Part shown: positions 17,234-25,622 of the stretch, one piece after another
Position numbering within the stretch: position 1 is the first letter of the stretch
Layout of the letters: each line of letters starts with the position of its first letter
From: Sorangium cellulosum So0157-2
GTDB taxonomy: Bacteria > Myxococcota_A > Polyangia > Polyangiales > Polyangiaceae
NCBI RefSeq assembly: GCF_000418325.1
Contig: NC_021658.1
Location: 3,534,001-3,598,000, forward strand
Direction: 5' to 3'
DNA length: 64,000 nt
Translations under genes and position numbers: made by a program
Notes under the pieces: model-generated
What the model was told of the DNA's origin: nothing
The model's database searches: none
What the model saw: only the letters and a program-made list of their open reading frames with translations

Positions 17234-17965
17234 ATGTCCACCAGAATCGATCGCGTCATCATCACAGGCGCCAGCAGCGGTATCGGCCTCGACCTCGCGA
17301 GGCGCTTCCTGGCCGAGGGGTCGAGCGTCGTCGTCAACGGGCGCGACCCGGAGAAGCTCGAGCGGGCGCGGCGGAGCCTCGACGGCGGCGCGCGCGTCGT
17401 GGCCGTCCCGGGCGACGTGGGCGATCGGGCCACGGCGCGGGCCGTCGCCGCCGCCGCGCGCGAGCGCTTCGGCGGCGTCGACGTGCTGATCAACAACGCC
17501 GGGATCTTCGGCGTGAAGCCGTTCCTCGAGAGCACGGAGGACGACCTGGCGCGGTTCTTCGCCACCAACGTGAAGGGGACGTTCCTGATGACGCAGGCGG
17601 CGGTGCCGCTGATGATCGAGGGCGGCGGGGGCTCGATCATCAATGTCGGCACGGTGCTCGTCCAGCAGGCCATGGCGCGGATGCCGGCCTCGGCCGCCAT
17701 GGCCAGCAAAGGCGGCGTCCACGCGCTCACCGTCTCGCTGGCCGCCGAGCTCGCCGCCCACAACATCCGCGTGAACACGCTGGCGCCCGGCGTCATCCGC
17801 ACGCCGCTCATCGGCGAAGGTGCGGACTCGCTGGCCTCGATCCACCCGCTGCAGCGCGTCGGCGAGGTGCGGGACACGACGGAAGCGGCGCTGTTCCTGG
17901 CCAGGGCCGGCTTCGTGACAGGCACGACGCTCGACGTCGATGGAGGCTACTCCCATGGACGCTGA
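17234..17965 (+). CDS. Short-chain dehydrogenase-like protein lacking the catalytic Tyr
   Basis: A 243-residue classical SDR fold protein. The cofactor motif T-G-A-S-S-G-I-G (about 10-17), N-N-A-G (about 88-91) and the C-terminal D-V-D-G-G-Y are intact. At the active site, however, the Y-x-x-x-K motif reads A-M-A-S-K, and the upstream Ser position lies in I-N-V-G-T-V, so the usual Ser-Tyr-Lys chemistry is missing two members. I recall a subgroup of SDRs sharing this altered P-A-S-A motif, so this is probably a family trait rather than damage. AAAGGAG upstream fixes the ATG. First gene of a pair with the overlapping DUF1330 gene. Confidence 0.85.
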   Translation: MSTRIDRVIITGASSGIGLDLARRFLAEGSSVVVNGRDPEKLERARRSLDGGARVVAVPGDVGDRATARAVAAAARERFGGVDVLINNAGIFGVKPFLESTEDDLARFFATNVKGTFLMTQAAVPLMIEGGGGSIINVGTVLVQQAMARMPASAAMASKGGVHALTVSLAAELAAHNIRVNTLAPGVIRTPLIGEGADSLASIHPLQRVGEVRDTTEAALFLARAGFVTGTTLDVDGGYSHGR

Positions 17966-18272
17966 CGGCCGACGGCACGTGCTCCTGGTGGGGCTCCAGA
18001 TCGCGGACGAGGCGTCCTACGCCCGCTACCGCGCCGGTATGATGCCGATCCTGTCGTCCTACGGCGGCGCCTTCGGCCACGATTTCGTCGTGGCGCGGGT
18101 GCTGAAGGGGGAAGCGGGCATCAACCGCGTCTTCACCCTCCTGTTCCCCGACCGCGCGGCGCGGGAGCGGTTCTTCGCCGACGCGCAGTACCTCGCCGTG
18201 CGCGCCGAGCTCTTCGAGCCGGCGGTCGCGGCGACCTTCATCCTCGGCGAGTTCGAAGCGACGGCGGCGTGA
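17955..18272 (+). CDS. DUF1330-family protein
   Basis: A 105-residue protein of the DUF1330 / dimeric alpha-beta barrel type: Y-A-R-Y-R-A-G-M-M-P-I-L near the start and F-P-D-R-A-A-R-E-R-F-F-A-D in the middle are the family landmarks. Its start overlaps the SDR gene by 11 bases and uses GGAGGC inside that gene as ribosome site, so the two are translated together. Function unknown; relatives sit next to oxidoreductases. The following 133 bases to 18405 hold nothing recognisable. Confidence 0.8.
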   Translation: MDADGRRHVLLVGLQIADEASYARYRAGMMPILSSYGGAFGHDFVVARVLKGEAGINRVFTLLFPDRAARERFFADAQYLAVRAELFEPAVAATFILGEFEATAA

Positions 18273-18405
18273 GCCGCGCGTCGCGGGGCGAGGGCGCCGA
18301 GCGTCGCGCCGCCGGCGCCGGGCTCCCGATCATCCGGATCGCGCGGCCGACGCAGCGGCGCGAGCGCCAGCGCAGCCTGGCACGCCCGCCGGATCGCGGC
18401 TGGCC

Positions 18406-18882
18406 TCAAGGCGTGTAGACGATGTCGCCGTCATCGAAAAAGCCGCCGGGAATCGAGACGCCGACCGAGCCGTAGTAGTTCACGTCGACGGCGTCGACGC
18501 CCGCGCCTGGGCTGCCCAGGTCAGAGAAGGCAAAGCGGTTGGCCGCAGCGAACGTGCCGCCCGAGGTCCAGCACGTGCCATGGCCATCGAAGCTCCAGCT
18601 CCCGCCGCTCACGGTATGGGGACGGAAGCGCAGGTAGCGGCAGGTGACGGGGTCTTCGCCGGGATTGTGGATGACGATCGTGAAATGCCCTCTGAGCGAG
18701 CCGTCGACCTGCTGGCTCACCGAGCCCATGAAGCTGGCATGGCCGCGCACGCCCCATCCGGAGAGCGTCGGCAGCGGCCCGGCCGCCGCAGGGGACGTGA
18801 ACGCTGTAACGGCCAGGCCGGCGGCCATCGTGAGCGTCAGGACGAGGGAGCGGGTCTTGTGGGTCGTGTTCGTGGGCAGCAT
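18406..18882 (-). CDS. Secreted hypothetical protein
   Basis: A 158-residue protein with a clear signal peptide (M-L-P-T-N-T-T-H-K-T-R then a hydrophobic stretch ending S-P-A-A-A-G). The mature protein is beta-rich with one likely disulfide (C-R-Y-L-R-F and G-T-C-W-T-S-G-G). No family recognised. GGAGAG lies just upstream of the chosen ATG. Codon use matches the neighbours. Confidence 0.65.
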   Translation of the reverse strand: MLPTNTTHKTRSLVLTLTMAAGLAVTAFTSPAAAGPLPTLSGWGVRGHASFMGSVSQQVDGSLRGHFTIVIHNPGEDPVTCRYLRFRPHTVSGGSWSFDGHGTCWTSGGTFAAANRFAFSDLGSPGAGVDAVDVNYYGSVGVSIPGGFFDDGDIVYTP

Positions 18883-19127
18883 CGTCTCTCCTTGATGGTT
18901 GCAGCAAGTCTCGCGGGCGGCTTCCTTCGTGCGGAGACCAGGCGGACACTGCATGAGCCGTACCAGGGCCCACGAGGGGAGCGGGTCGAGCGGCGAGGCT
19001 GGTTCAGTTGAGATCCTGGGAGGGGCGCGGCGCGCGGGACGCGGGCTGGAGGGACGCGCCTCCATGTCTGGTGGTGGTTCGCGGCACCACCGAGGGCGCG
19101 CGCCCCTGCCGCGCGGGCCCGGGACTC

Positions 19128-19218
19128 GGGTGCTCGACGCCGCGGGGTGCTGGGTGACCCCGGGGTTCATCGATCTGCACACCCATTACGACGCCGAGGT
19201 CGAGCTCGCCCCTTCCCG
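19128..19218 (+). pseudogene. Fragment of an N-acyl-D-amino-acid deacylase-type amidohydrolase
   Basis: Thirty codons read [20 protein letters not shown], the highly specific first metal-binding motif (H-x-H) of D-aminoacylase-like amidohydrolases, followed by D-A-E-V-E-L-A-P. The family protein is about 550 residues; here it stops abruptly after the eighth residue beyond the motif and continues as unrelated sequence. Upstream codons could be the worn N-terminus. A deletion remnant. Confidence 0.7.
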
Positions 19219-19308
19219 CCTTCATGTGAGCTCTCTCCGGGCAAATTGGAGCGCTACCAGAGCTCGCGCGGCGGAGCCGCTCAGGAGCCGGGAGGGCGCA
19301 GCTCCGCA

Positions 19309-19578
19309 TCAATCCGCATCGAGCAGCGCGGCGAGCTCGGTGATGCGCCGGTCGATCTCCTCCTCTGGCGTCGCCAGCACCCATCCCTCGAAGTCGTCGA
19401 ACGATCCCTTGAGCCGCGTGATGAGCTCCCCGAGGGCCTTCCCCTCCAGCCCCGGCACGAGCCGCATCACCCGCTTCCCGCTGAACTTCGCGTCGATCTG
19501 CGCCCGCCGCGCCTCGGCCGCGCGCTCGCGCTCGATCTGCCCGTCGAGATCGGCCTCCGGGAACGCGGCGAGGATCAT
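19309..19578 (-). CDS. C-terminal part of split nucleotidyltransferase-like protein
   Basis: An 89-residue frame rich in charged residues ([11 protein letters not shown]) that continues the protein encoded just upstream. Its ATG overlaps the upstream stop (ATGA), which could allow coupled translation. The frames join naturally if one C is added to the run of six Cs at about 19598-19603, giving [15 protein letters not shown] read it as the displaced tail of one gene, not an independent protein. Confidence 0.6.
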   Translation of the reverse strand: MILAAFPEADLDGQIERERAAEARRAQIDAKFSGKRVMRLVPGLEGKALGELITRLKGSFDDFEGWVLATPEEEIDRRITELAALLDAD

Positions 19579-20291
19579 GGGCAGGTACGACCGCCGGTCC
19601 CCGAGGGGGGCCGCTTGTCGATCCCCCGGGCGCTCAGATACTCGATGAACCGCGCCACGGTCGACCGCACGCCGGCGCGCTCCCGCAGCGGGCTGTCGCC
19701 ATCATCGAGGTAGGGCGCCACCGAGAAATAAGGGCTCGCGATCACCCAGTCGAACACCGCCGGCAGCGACGCGAACCCCGCCTGCCACGCCCCGTGATCG
19801 AGCCCGAGGAAGCCGCAGATCCGCTCGAAATCCCGCGTCACCTCCAGGTCTGCCCGGTAATTGCCCCCCTCGCGCCGGTACACGTAGGCGAGCCCGCGCT
19901 CCCCGTACTTGAGGTCGAAGCGCCGGCAGATCCGCCCGATGAAGTTCCCCACGTCGTTGAAGCACATGAAGCTGTACGCGATGTCGAGGTAGCGCTCCGG
20001 CACCGGGAAGAAATCGGTCTGGAGCCCGCGGCACACCGTCGAGAACACGTGCCCCACGGCCTTGGTCTGCGTGACCCCGAGGTCGCGCGCGATCTCGGCG
20101 CGCACCTCGCCCCAGTCCGGCCGCGACGCGACGACCACATCCATGTCGCCGAAGTCCGGCTTGTCGCCGTAGTAGCGCGGGATGCGGTACTGCCCCGGCA
20201 GCTTGACGTCGAGGTAGCGCCGCACCTCGGCCTCGATCGCCAGGTACTCGCCTCGGGGCATCCTCGGTAGGTTGAACAGCTTGCCGCCCAT
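19575..20291 (-). CDS. Nucleotidyltransferase-like protein, N-terminal part (frameshifted)
   Basis: A 238-residue frame. Residues about 43-52 read [10 protein letters not shown], the D-x-D metal motif of the polymerase-beta nucleotidyltransferase fold, although the usual G-S before it is altered. The remainder, with [10 protein letters not shown] and L-V/A-Y-V-Y-R-R-E, belongs to a conserved but uncharacterised protein. The frame runs into a stop shortly after a run of six Cs; the rest of the protein lies in the next frame (19309-19578). Whether this is a real mutation or an assembly error cannot be told from here. Divergent from recQ. Confidence 0.65.
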   Translation of the reverse strand: MGGKLFNLPRMPRGEYLAIEAEVRRYLDVKLPGQYRIPRYYGDKPDFGDMDVVVASRPDWGEVRAEIARDLGVTQTKAVGHVFSTVCRGLQTDFFPVPERYLDIAYSFMCFNDVGNFIGRICRRFDLKYGERGLAYVYRREGGNYRADLEVTRDFERICGFLGLDHGAWQAGFASLPAVFDWVIASPYFSVAPYLDDGDSPLRERAGVRSTVARFIEYLSARGIDKRPPSGTGGRTCP

Positions 20292-20459
20292 CGCAGAGCT
20301 CCGGCCTCGCAGTCTACACCGATCCCCGATCGGGTCGTCCGCTTGCCGCCGCCCGGGCTCGAGCGCCCTCCTCGTTCTCCGTTTCATCCCTGCCTCCCGG
20401 CGCCTCCGGGCGTGTCCACGGATGCGGGGCAGCCCCCCTCGGCGCGAAGGATGTGTAGG

Positions 20460-22436
20460 ATGCGCCCCTTGGACCAGCCGACTCCCCCCCGCCCGGATCT
20501 GCTCGACGTGCTCGAGGCGCGGTTCGGGTTCCGCGATCTCCGCCCAGGCCAGCGCGCGGTCCTGGACGCCCTGCTCTCGGGCCACAGCGCGCTCGCGGTC
20601 TTCCCGACGGGCGGCGGCAAATCGCTCTGCTACCAGCTCCCCGCGCTGCTCCTCGACGGGGTCACGATCGTCATCTCTCCGCTGATCGCGCTGATGAAGG
20701 ATCAGATCGATTTCCTCACGGCGCGCGGCATCGCCGCGGTCCGGCTCGACTCGTCGCTGTCGGCCGACGAGGCGGCGGAGGCGCACAGGGATCTGCGCTC
20801 GGGCAAGACGAAGCTGCTCTATGTCGCCCCCGAGCGGTTCGTGAGCGAGCGCTTCATGGCGCTGCTGAAAGAGCTCAAGATCGCCCTGTTCGCGGTGGAC
20901 GAGGCCCACTGCATCTCGGAGTGGGGGCACAACTTCCGCCCCGACTACTTGAGGCTCGCGGACACCGCCCGGGCGCTCGGCGTGCCGCGCGTGCTCGCGC
21001 TGACGGCCACCGCGACGCCCGGGGTCGTGCGCGACGTCTGCGCCACGTTCGGCATCCGCGAGGAGCACGCGGTGGTCACCGGCTTCTACCGGCCGAACCT
21101 CGAGATCCGCGCGACGGCGGTGAGCGCGCCCGCGCGCGACCGGATCCTGATCGAGCGCCTGAGATCCCGGCCGCCCGGCTCCACCATCGTGTACGTCACG
21201 CTCCAGAAGACCGCCGAGCACGTGGCCGAGCAGCTCGCTTCGGCGGGGCTGCCGGCGCGCGCCTACCACGCCGGGATGGACGCGGAGGAGCGCGCGCGCG
21301 TGCAGGACGACTGGATGCAGAGCGACCGCGGCGTCGTGGTCGCCACCATCGCGTTCGGGATGGGGATCGACAAGGCCGACGTGCGTTATGTCGACCATTA
21401 CAATCTCCCGAAGAGCCTCGAGAGCTACAGCCAGGAGATCGGCCGCGCGGGCAGGGATCAGGCGCCCTCGGCGGTCGAGCTCTTCGTGTGCGGCGACGAT
21501 CTGCCGGTCCTCGAGAACTTCGCTTATGGCGATACGCCGACCGCGGAGGCGCTCCACGGGGTGGTCGGCGCCGTGCTCGACGCGCCCCAGGTGGAGATCG
21601 GCCTGCACGCGCTGTCGGCGCGCCACGACGTCCGGCCGCTCGTGCTCCGCACCGCGCTGACCTACCTCGAGCTGATGGGCGCGGTCCGGCAGCTCACGCC
21701 GTTCTACGCCGGCTACGAGGTGCGGCTCCACCGCAAGCTCGAGGAGGTCGTCGCGACGGTGAAGGGCGAGCCGGCGCGGTTCCTCGAGGCGCTCTTCGGC
21801 CATGCGAAGAAGGGGCGAGTCCTGTACGCGATCGATCCGGCGGCCGCCGCCGCGGCGCTGGACCAGCCGCGCGAGCGGGTGGTGCGCGCGCTCGAGTACC
21901 TCGAGCGGCAGGGGCTCGCGGAGCTCAAGGCGTCGGACCTGCGGCACCGCTTCGTGCGCGTCGCGCCGCCGGACGACGCGCCCGCGCTCGTCGGCGAGCT
22001 CCTCGCGCGGTTCGCGCGGCGCGAGGACGCGGAGATCGCGCGCGTGCGGCAGGTGATCGCGCTGATCACCGCGGAGCGCTGTCACGCCGCCGCGCTGGCC
22101 GAGTACTTCGGCGAGCGCCTCGACGCCGCGTGCGGGCGTTGCACCTTCTGCCGCACCCGGGTCGCCCTGAGGCTGCCGGAGCCGCCGCGCGCGCCGCCGA
22201 TGCCGGCGGGGCTCGACGTCGCCGCGTTCACGGCGCTGCGCGCGGCGCACGGGGCCGCCCTGGGTCACCCTCGCCAGGCGGCGCGCTTCCTCTGCGGCCT
22301 CTCGAGCCCGGCGACCACCCAGGCCAAGCTCGCGCGCCATCCGCTCTTCGGCGTCCTTGTCGCTCGCCGGTTCTCCGAGGTGCTCGACTGGTGCGCCGGG
22401 CTCCCCCTCCTCGCCGGCGCGAACGTGAGGGGCTGA
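20460..22436 (+). CDS. recQ: ATP-dependent DNA helicase RecQ
   Basis: A 658-residue RecQ-family helicase that unwinds DNA 3' to 5' in recombination and repair. Motifs in order: F-G-F-R-D-L-R-P-G-Q (motif 0), T-G-G-G-K-S (Walker A, about 50), D-E-A-H-C-I-S-E-W-G-H (about 146), T-A-T-A-T, F-G-M-G-I-D-K and the arginine-finger region Q-E-I-G-R-A-G-R-D. The zinc module near 560 keeps C-x-x-C (C-G-R-C-T-F-C). The region after about 330 (winged helix) is complete, and a short non-HRDC tail follows. Start is ATG 20460 or the in-frame ATG 20451, which has GAAGG just before it. Confidence 0.93.
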   Translation: MRPLDQPTPPRPDLLDVLEARFGFRDLRPGQRAVLDALLSGHSALAVFPTGGGKSLCYQLPALLLDGVTIVISPLIALMKDQIDFLTARGIAAVRLDSSLSADEAAEAHRDLRSGKTKLLYVAPERFVSERFMALLKELKIALFAVDEAHCISEWGHNFRPDYLRLADTARALGVPRVLALTATATPGVVRDVCATFGIREEHAVVTGFYRPNLEIRATAVSAPARDRILIERLRSRPPGSTIVYVTLQKTAEHVAEQLASAGLPARAYHAGMDAEERARVQDDWMQSDRGVVVATIAFGMGIDKADVRYVDHYNLPKSLESYSQEIGRAGRDQAPSAVELFVCGDDLPVLENFAYGDTPTAEALHGVVGAVLDAPQVEIGLHALSARHDVRPLVLRTALTYLELMGAVRQLTPFYAGYEVRLHRKLEEVVATVKGEPARFLEALFGHAKKGRVLYAIDPAAAAAALDQPRERVVRALEYLERQGLAELKASDLRHRFVRVAPPDDAPALVGELLARFARREDAEIARVRQVIALITAERCHAAALAEYFGERLDAACGRCTFCRTRVALRLPEPPRAPPMPAGLDVAAFTALRAAHGAALGHPRQAARFLCGLSSPATTQAKLARHPLFGVLVARRFSEVLDWCAGLPLLAGANVRG

Positions 22437-22593
22437 AGCGGGCCTACGCGGCCTTCGCCGGCTTCGGGTTCAGCTGGAGGAAGCGGCGCTGGTAGGCGTA
22501 GGAGCGAGAGCGGATCTGCAGCGGCGGCTCGTTGCCGCGACGGACGCCCGGTCCCCTCAGGAGGGGCTCACCCGCGCAGACGATGCGGTCCGC

Positions 22594-23007
22594 TCAGGGG
22601 CAAGGCATGTTGATAGGCCAACAACGGTCTCCGCACTGACAGCCCTTCCCTGCCGGGCAAGGTCCGCACGAAGGCTCATCGCTGGGTACACACTGGCCCG
22701 CGGACCCGCCGGAAGGGCTCGTTTGGCAGTATTCGCCGGCCGGACACTGGCAGTCGCCGAAGCAATAGAGATATGGAGGTAGAGGGCTAAAGTGGACGTC
22801 GAGGCAAGTCCCTGAGCTACAGTAGTGATGGATCGGGCAGTCGCAGTCCACCGTGCAGCTGATGACCGCCTCGCTCGGTAATGCAATCTGCTCCGTGCCA
22901 TCCTCGACGGGATTCTCGCCGATGCCGCGTTCATCGACGGTCGCCGCGCAGCTGGCGGCCAGCGCGATCGCGAACCATGCACCCATTCTTTGGAGCGTGT
23001 TTCTCAT
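22594..23007 (-). CDS. Cysteine-rich lipoprotein
   Basis: A 137-residue exported protein with lipobox A-L-A-A-S-C. Three repeats of the pattern C-x-C-x(5,6)-C are seen (D-C-D-C-P-I-H-H-Y-C, D-C-Q-C-P-A-G-E-Y-C, C-P-A-G-K-G-C-Q-C-G-D-R-C), like the EGF- or Dickkopf-like cysteine knots common in myxobacterial surface proteins. Function unknown. Upstream (22441-22560, minus strand) about 35 codons ending in TAG look protein-like but have no start. Confidence 0.7.
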   Translation of the reverse strand: MRNTLQRMGAWFAIALAASCAATVDERGIGENPVEDGTEQIALPSEAVISCTVDCDCPIHHYCSSGTCLDVHFSPLPPYLYCFGDCQCPAGEYCQTSPSGGSAGQCVPSDEPSCGPCPAGKGCQCGDRCWPINMPCP

Positions 23008-23310
23008 ACAATGCCTCCCGGGCTCGCCTGTGCCTCTGAGCGAGCCGAGGACACTACATCAGATGCTCTCCGTCAAGCTGAAAGCCCTGCCGCGGGGCAC
23101 CGCCCGTGCACGAACGCTGCATTCTTCGCGTGAGGCGCGAGGAATGCTTACAGCCGAGCGCGATCCGCGTCCCGCGGGCGGGGCGAAGGAGCACGCGAAT
23201 GTGGAAGCGGCGTTGCTCGTCGGGATAGATGTGCTCCTGTCCGACCGGGCACGCGCGGCGCGACAGGCCTGTCCAAGCATGCACGCCCCGGCGGGCTGGG
23301 CGTCGGGCCG
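23008..23310. other. Intergenic stretch, no gene seen
   Basis: Holds the hairpin at 23119-23147. Nothing else is recognisable on either strand. Confidence 0.5.
23119..23147. other. Inverted repeat (12-bp stem, 5-base loop)
   Basis: GCATTCTTCGCG pairs with CGCGAGGAATGC with one wobble. It lies downstream of the formate/nitrite transporter gene on the minus strand. No T-run follows, so an intrinsic terminator is uncertain; it may be a structured 3' end. Confidence 0.45.
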
Positions 23311-24180
23311 TCAGGAGGCGGAGCTGGCGGAGGCGCGGAGCGGCTCGGCGGAGAGCTCGCGCTCCCTGGCGGCGGGGACGAGCTTGGGGGCGGTCTTGAG
23401 GTGGGTGGCGTACAGGGTGAGGCCCGTGAAGGTGATGCCGCCGAGCATGTTGCCGACGACGGTCGGGATCTCGTTCCACACGATGTAGTCCATGACCGAG
23501 AAGTTGCCGCCCATGAGCATGGCCGACGGGAACAGGAACATGTTCACCACGGAGTGCTCGAACGTCATCGCGAAGAACAGCATGATGGGCATCCACATCG
23601 CCGTCACCTTGCCGCCGACGGTGTTGGAGATCATCGCGCCGACCACGCCGGTCGAGACCATCCAGTTGCAGAGCACGCCGCGCACGAAGAGCGTCAGCAT
23701 GCCGGCGGCGCCATACTCCTTGTAGCCGAGCGTGCGCGCCTCGCCGATGCCGGAGATGGCCTTGCCGACGGCGCTCGGCTCCGTGGAGAAGCCGAAGGTG
23801 AAGACGATCGCCATCATCACGGCGACGGTGAAGGCGCCGGCGAAGTTGCCCGCGAAGACCAGGCCCCAGTTGCGCAGGACGCCGCCCAGGGTGACGCCCT
23901 TGCGGCGATCGATCAGCGCCAGCGGCGCCAGCACGAACACGCCCGTGAGCAGATCGAAGCCCAGCAGGTACAGCATGCAGAAGCCGACCGGGAACAGCAT
24001 CGCGCCGATGATCGGGTAGCCCGTCTGCTGGGTGACCATCACCGCGAAGACGGCGGCGAGCGCGAGCAGCGCGCCGGCCATGTAGGCTCGGATCAACGTG
24101 TCCCGGGTCGACATGAAGACCTTGGATTCGCCCGCGTCGACCATCTTGGTGACAAATTCTGTCGGCGCCAAATAGGACAT
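23311..24180 (-). CDS. Formate/nitrite transporter family protein
   Basis: A 289-residue inner-membrane channel of the FNT family (FocA, NirC). Six hydrophobic segments are visible. Family signs include F-G-A-M/L-F-P-V-G-F-C (about 80), L-R-N-W-G-L-V-F-A-G-N-F-A-G-A (about 110-125), G-V-L-C-N-W-M-V (about 180) and F-E-H-S-V-V-N-M (about 215), the last holding the central histidine. The ATG is preceded by GGAGG. It would move formate, nitrite or a similar small anion. No formate or nitrite enzyme lies beside it, so the substrate is open. Confidence 0.9.
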   Translation of the reverse strand: MSYLAPTEFVTKMVDAGESKVFMSTRDTLIRAYMAGALLALAAVFAVMVTQQTGYPIIGAMLFPVGFCMLYLLGFDLLTGVFVLAPLALIDRRKGVTLGGVLRNWGLVFAGNFAGAFTVAVMMAIVFTFGFSTEPSAVGKAISGIGEARTLGYKEYGAAGMLTLFVRGVLCNWMVSTGVVGAMISNTVGGKVTAMWMPIMLFFAMTFEHSVVNMFLFPSAMLMGGNFSVMDYIVWNEIPTVVGNMLGGITFTGLTLYATHLKTAPKLVPAARERELSAEPLRASASSAS

Positions 24181-24436
24181 AAGCTTGGCTTTCCTCCGTG
24201 AAGACGTGACTGGCGAGAGGGCTCGAGCTCGGCGCGGCCGCCCCTGGCTGGCCGCGCCGCGCTGGCCGCTGGCCGGCGCGGCCTGGGCGGCGGCGCGAGC
24301 GGATCGCCCCGGCGTGTGCCGGAGCGATCGAGCTCTCACGACGTGCCGTGGAATGTAGACGGGGCTGCGTTTCGGCGATGTTTCCGTTGATGATCGATAT
24401 GGGATTTATGGAGAGGCGAGGCTTGGGGGGCGGCGC

Positions 24437-24508
24437 AGGGCGGCGTAGCGGCCGCTGGGCGTGACGATGACGTGGGCGGTGAGCGGGACGTGCAGCTCCG
24501 CCGAGCGA
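24437..24508 (-). pseudogene. RadC C-terminal scrap
   Basis: About 24 codons read E-L-H-V-P-L-T-A-H-V-I-V-T-P-S-G-R-Y-A-A, the last strand of the RadC JAB domain, closely matching 35280-35350. There is no start and no rest of the gene. The bases 24181-24436 before it hold no feature I can name. It marks the left edge of the accessory island. Confidence 0.65.
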
Positions 24509-24525
24509 TGAAGGGGTAGCCAGCG

Positions 24526-24946
24526 CTACGCGGGCGGGTGCCAGCCCACCTCGGCCCAGCGCCGCCGTGCGGCGACGATCGTCGGGCGGTTCATCCGGAG
24601 CGCGATGACCGTTGCTCTACCGGACGGCGTCACGCCCTCTACCCTGGTCGCGTCGACGCTCCACGTGAAGTGATCGCTCCAGCGATGGAGGCGCGGATTG
24701 AAGAGCGGCACGACTTCTCCCGTCAGCGGGTCGACCGACTCCGTGGCCTGCCTTGAACGCGTTGCATGGGCGGCATGCGAGGCATAGGTTCTCGAACGAG
24801 GTCGGCCCGCCCTTCGAGACCGGCGTGATGTGATCGTAAGTCAGGGGAATTCCGCTATTGGCCTCGCTTGTCAGGCAGTATTGACAGCGGCGCCGATCGG
24901 CCTCCTCGATACGAGAACGGAGCAGCTCGGAGACGTAGGCTGACAC
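24526..24946 (-). pseudogene. HNH endonuclease, frameshifted
   Basis: The 5' part encodes C-Q-Y-C (about 21-24), Y-D-H-I-T-P (about 38), then L-C-L-A-C-R-P-C-N-A-F-K, a complete HNH zinc-finger nuclease core. Right after F-K-A the frame is lost. Removing one G from the GGCAGG at about 24757 gives F-K-Q-A-T-E-S-V-D-P, continuing into V-P-L-F-N-P-R-L-H-R-W, the normal family tail, to the stop at 24526. It follows the 134-residue gene at 24981-25385 by 34 bases, an arrangement I recall from cyanobacteria and other phyla. Normal role unknown (defence or mobile). Confidence 0.75.
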
Positions 24947-24980
24947 CTCAGTCCGTCTTCCTTCTCGTGGAGGGCGCGCG

Positions 24981-25385
24981 CTACGGAGAAGCGATCGCGT
25001 GCCCGCGCCATCGCAGGAGCGCCGCAGCGTGCGCCTTGCGGAGCATGAACAGGTCGCTCTCGTGGCGAAGACGCTCGAGCTCGATGCGCTCGGCCGGCGT
25101 GAGGAGCCCCTGGGTGTTCCGGTCGAGCAGCTCGTCGTAGCGCGCGAGCTCTGCTTCGGGCCTGTGGCTCTTTGCGATCTGCCAGAGCGCCTGGTCGTCC
25201 ATCTTGTCCAGGCAGGCGAGGTCGACCTGGAACTCCGGGGGCGCGTCGTCCCAGGCGGGAGGGCTGCCGAGGCTCAGCGCCCGCAGCATCACGGCTTCGA
25301 GCGGCTGTCGGGTCGCGAGCGCAGTCCCCTTCAGTCGCTGGTAGAGCGCTTCGGGGAGAGCGAGGGTGACGGTGGCGGTCGACAT
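24981..25385 (-). CDS. Hypothetical protein paired with HNH endonuclease
   Basis: A 134-residue protein. The first 45 residues (M-S-T-A-T-V-T-L-A-L-P-E-A-L-Y-Q-R-L) look like the beta-helix start of small DNA-binding antitoxins. The second half is helical with a characteristic L-L-T-P-A-E-R-I-E-L-E-R-L and ends L-L-R-W-R-G-H. Such proteins usually precede an HNH gene, as here. A regulatory or antitoxin-like role is an inference. Ribosome site weak. Confidence 0.65.
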   Translation of the reverse strand: MSTATVTLALPEALYQRLKGTALATRQPLEAVMLRALSLGSPPAWDDAPPEFQVDLACLDKMDDQALWQIAKSHRPEAELARYDELLDRNTQGLLTPAERIELERLRHESDLFMLRKAHAAALLRWRGHAIASP

Positions 25386-25520
25386 CGCGCTGGGGTGGAC
25401 GCGGGAGGCGAGCCCGCTTCGCCGTCGAGCCTAGCACGAGGAGCGCCCCGCCTCCTCCCCGGCCAGCCGCGATGACGAGAGCGAACGCGCGGCGGGGCTG
25501 CCGGCTCGGGCGCTGTGCGG

Positions 25521-25569
25521 GAGGCTTTCGGCTGGATGCGCGGGGGCGGGACGCCCCGCCGCAGGGGCG
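25521..25569 (+). repeat. 49-bp imperfect direct repeat, left flank of RHS locus
   Basis: Begins GAGGCTTTCGGCTGGATGCG and ends GCAGGGGCG. It matches 33354-33402 in the same orientation with about six differences. A related shorter piece lies at about 35228-35262. Confidence 0.6.
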
Positions 25570-25622
25570 GGGTCGGACCAGACCGGGTTGACACCTGCAC
25601 CCGCTCGGCGACAGATGGAGCC

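Noticed and set aside
22441..22560. Minus-strand 35-codon tail ending in TAG
   Set aside because: Looks protein-like (Y-A-Y-Q-R-R-F-L-Q-L-N) but lacks a start or recognisable family.
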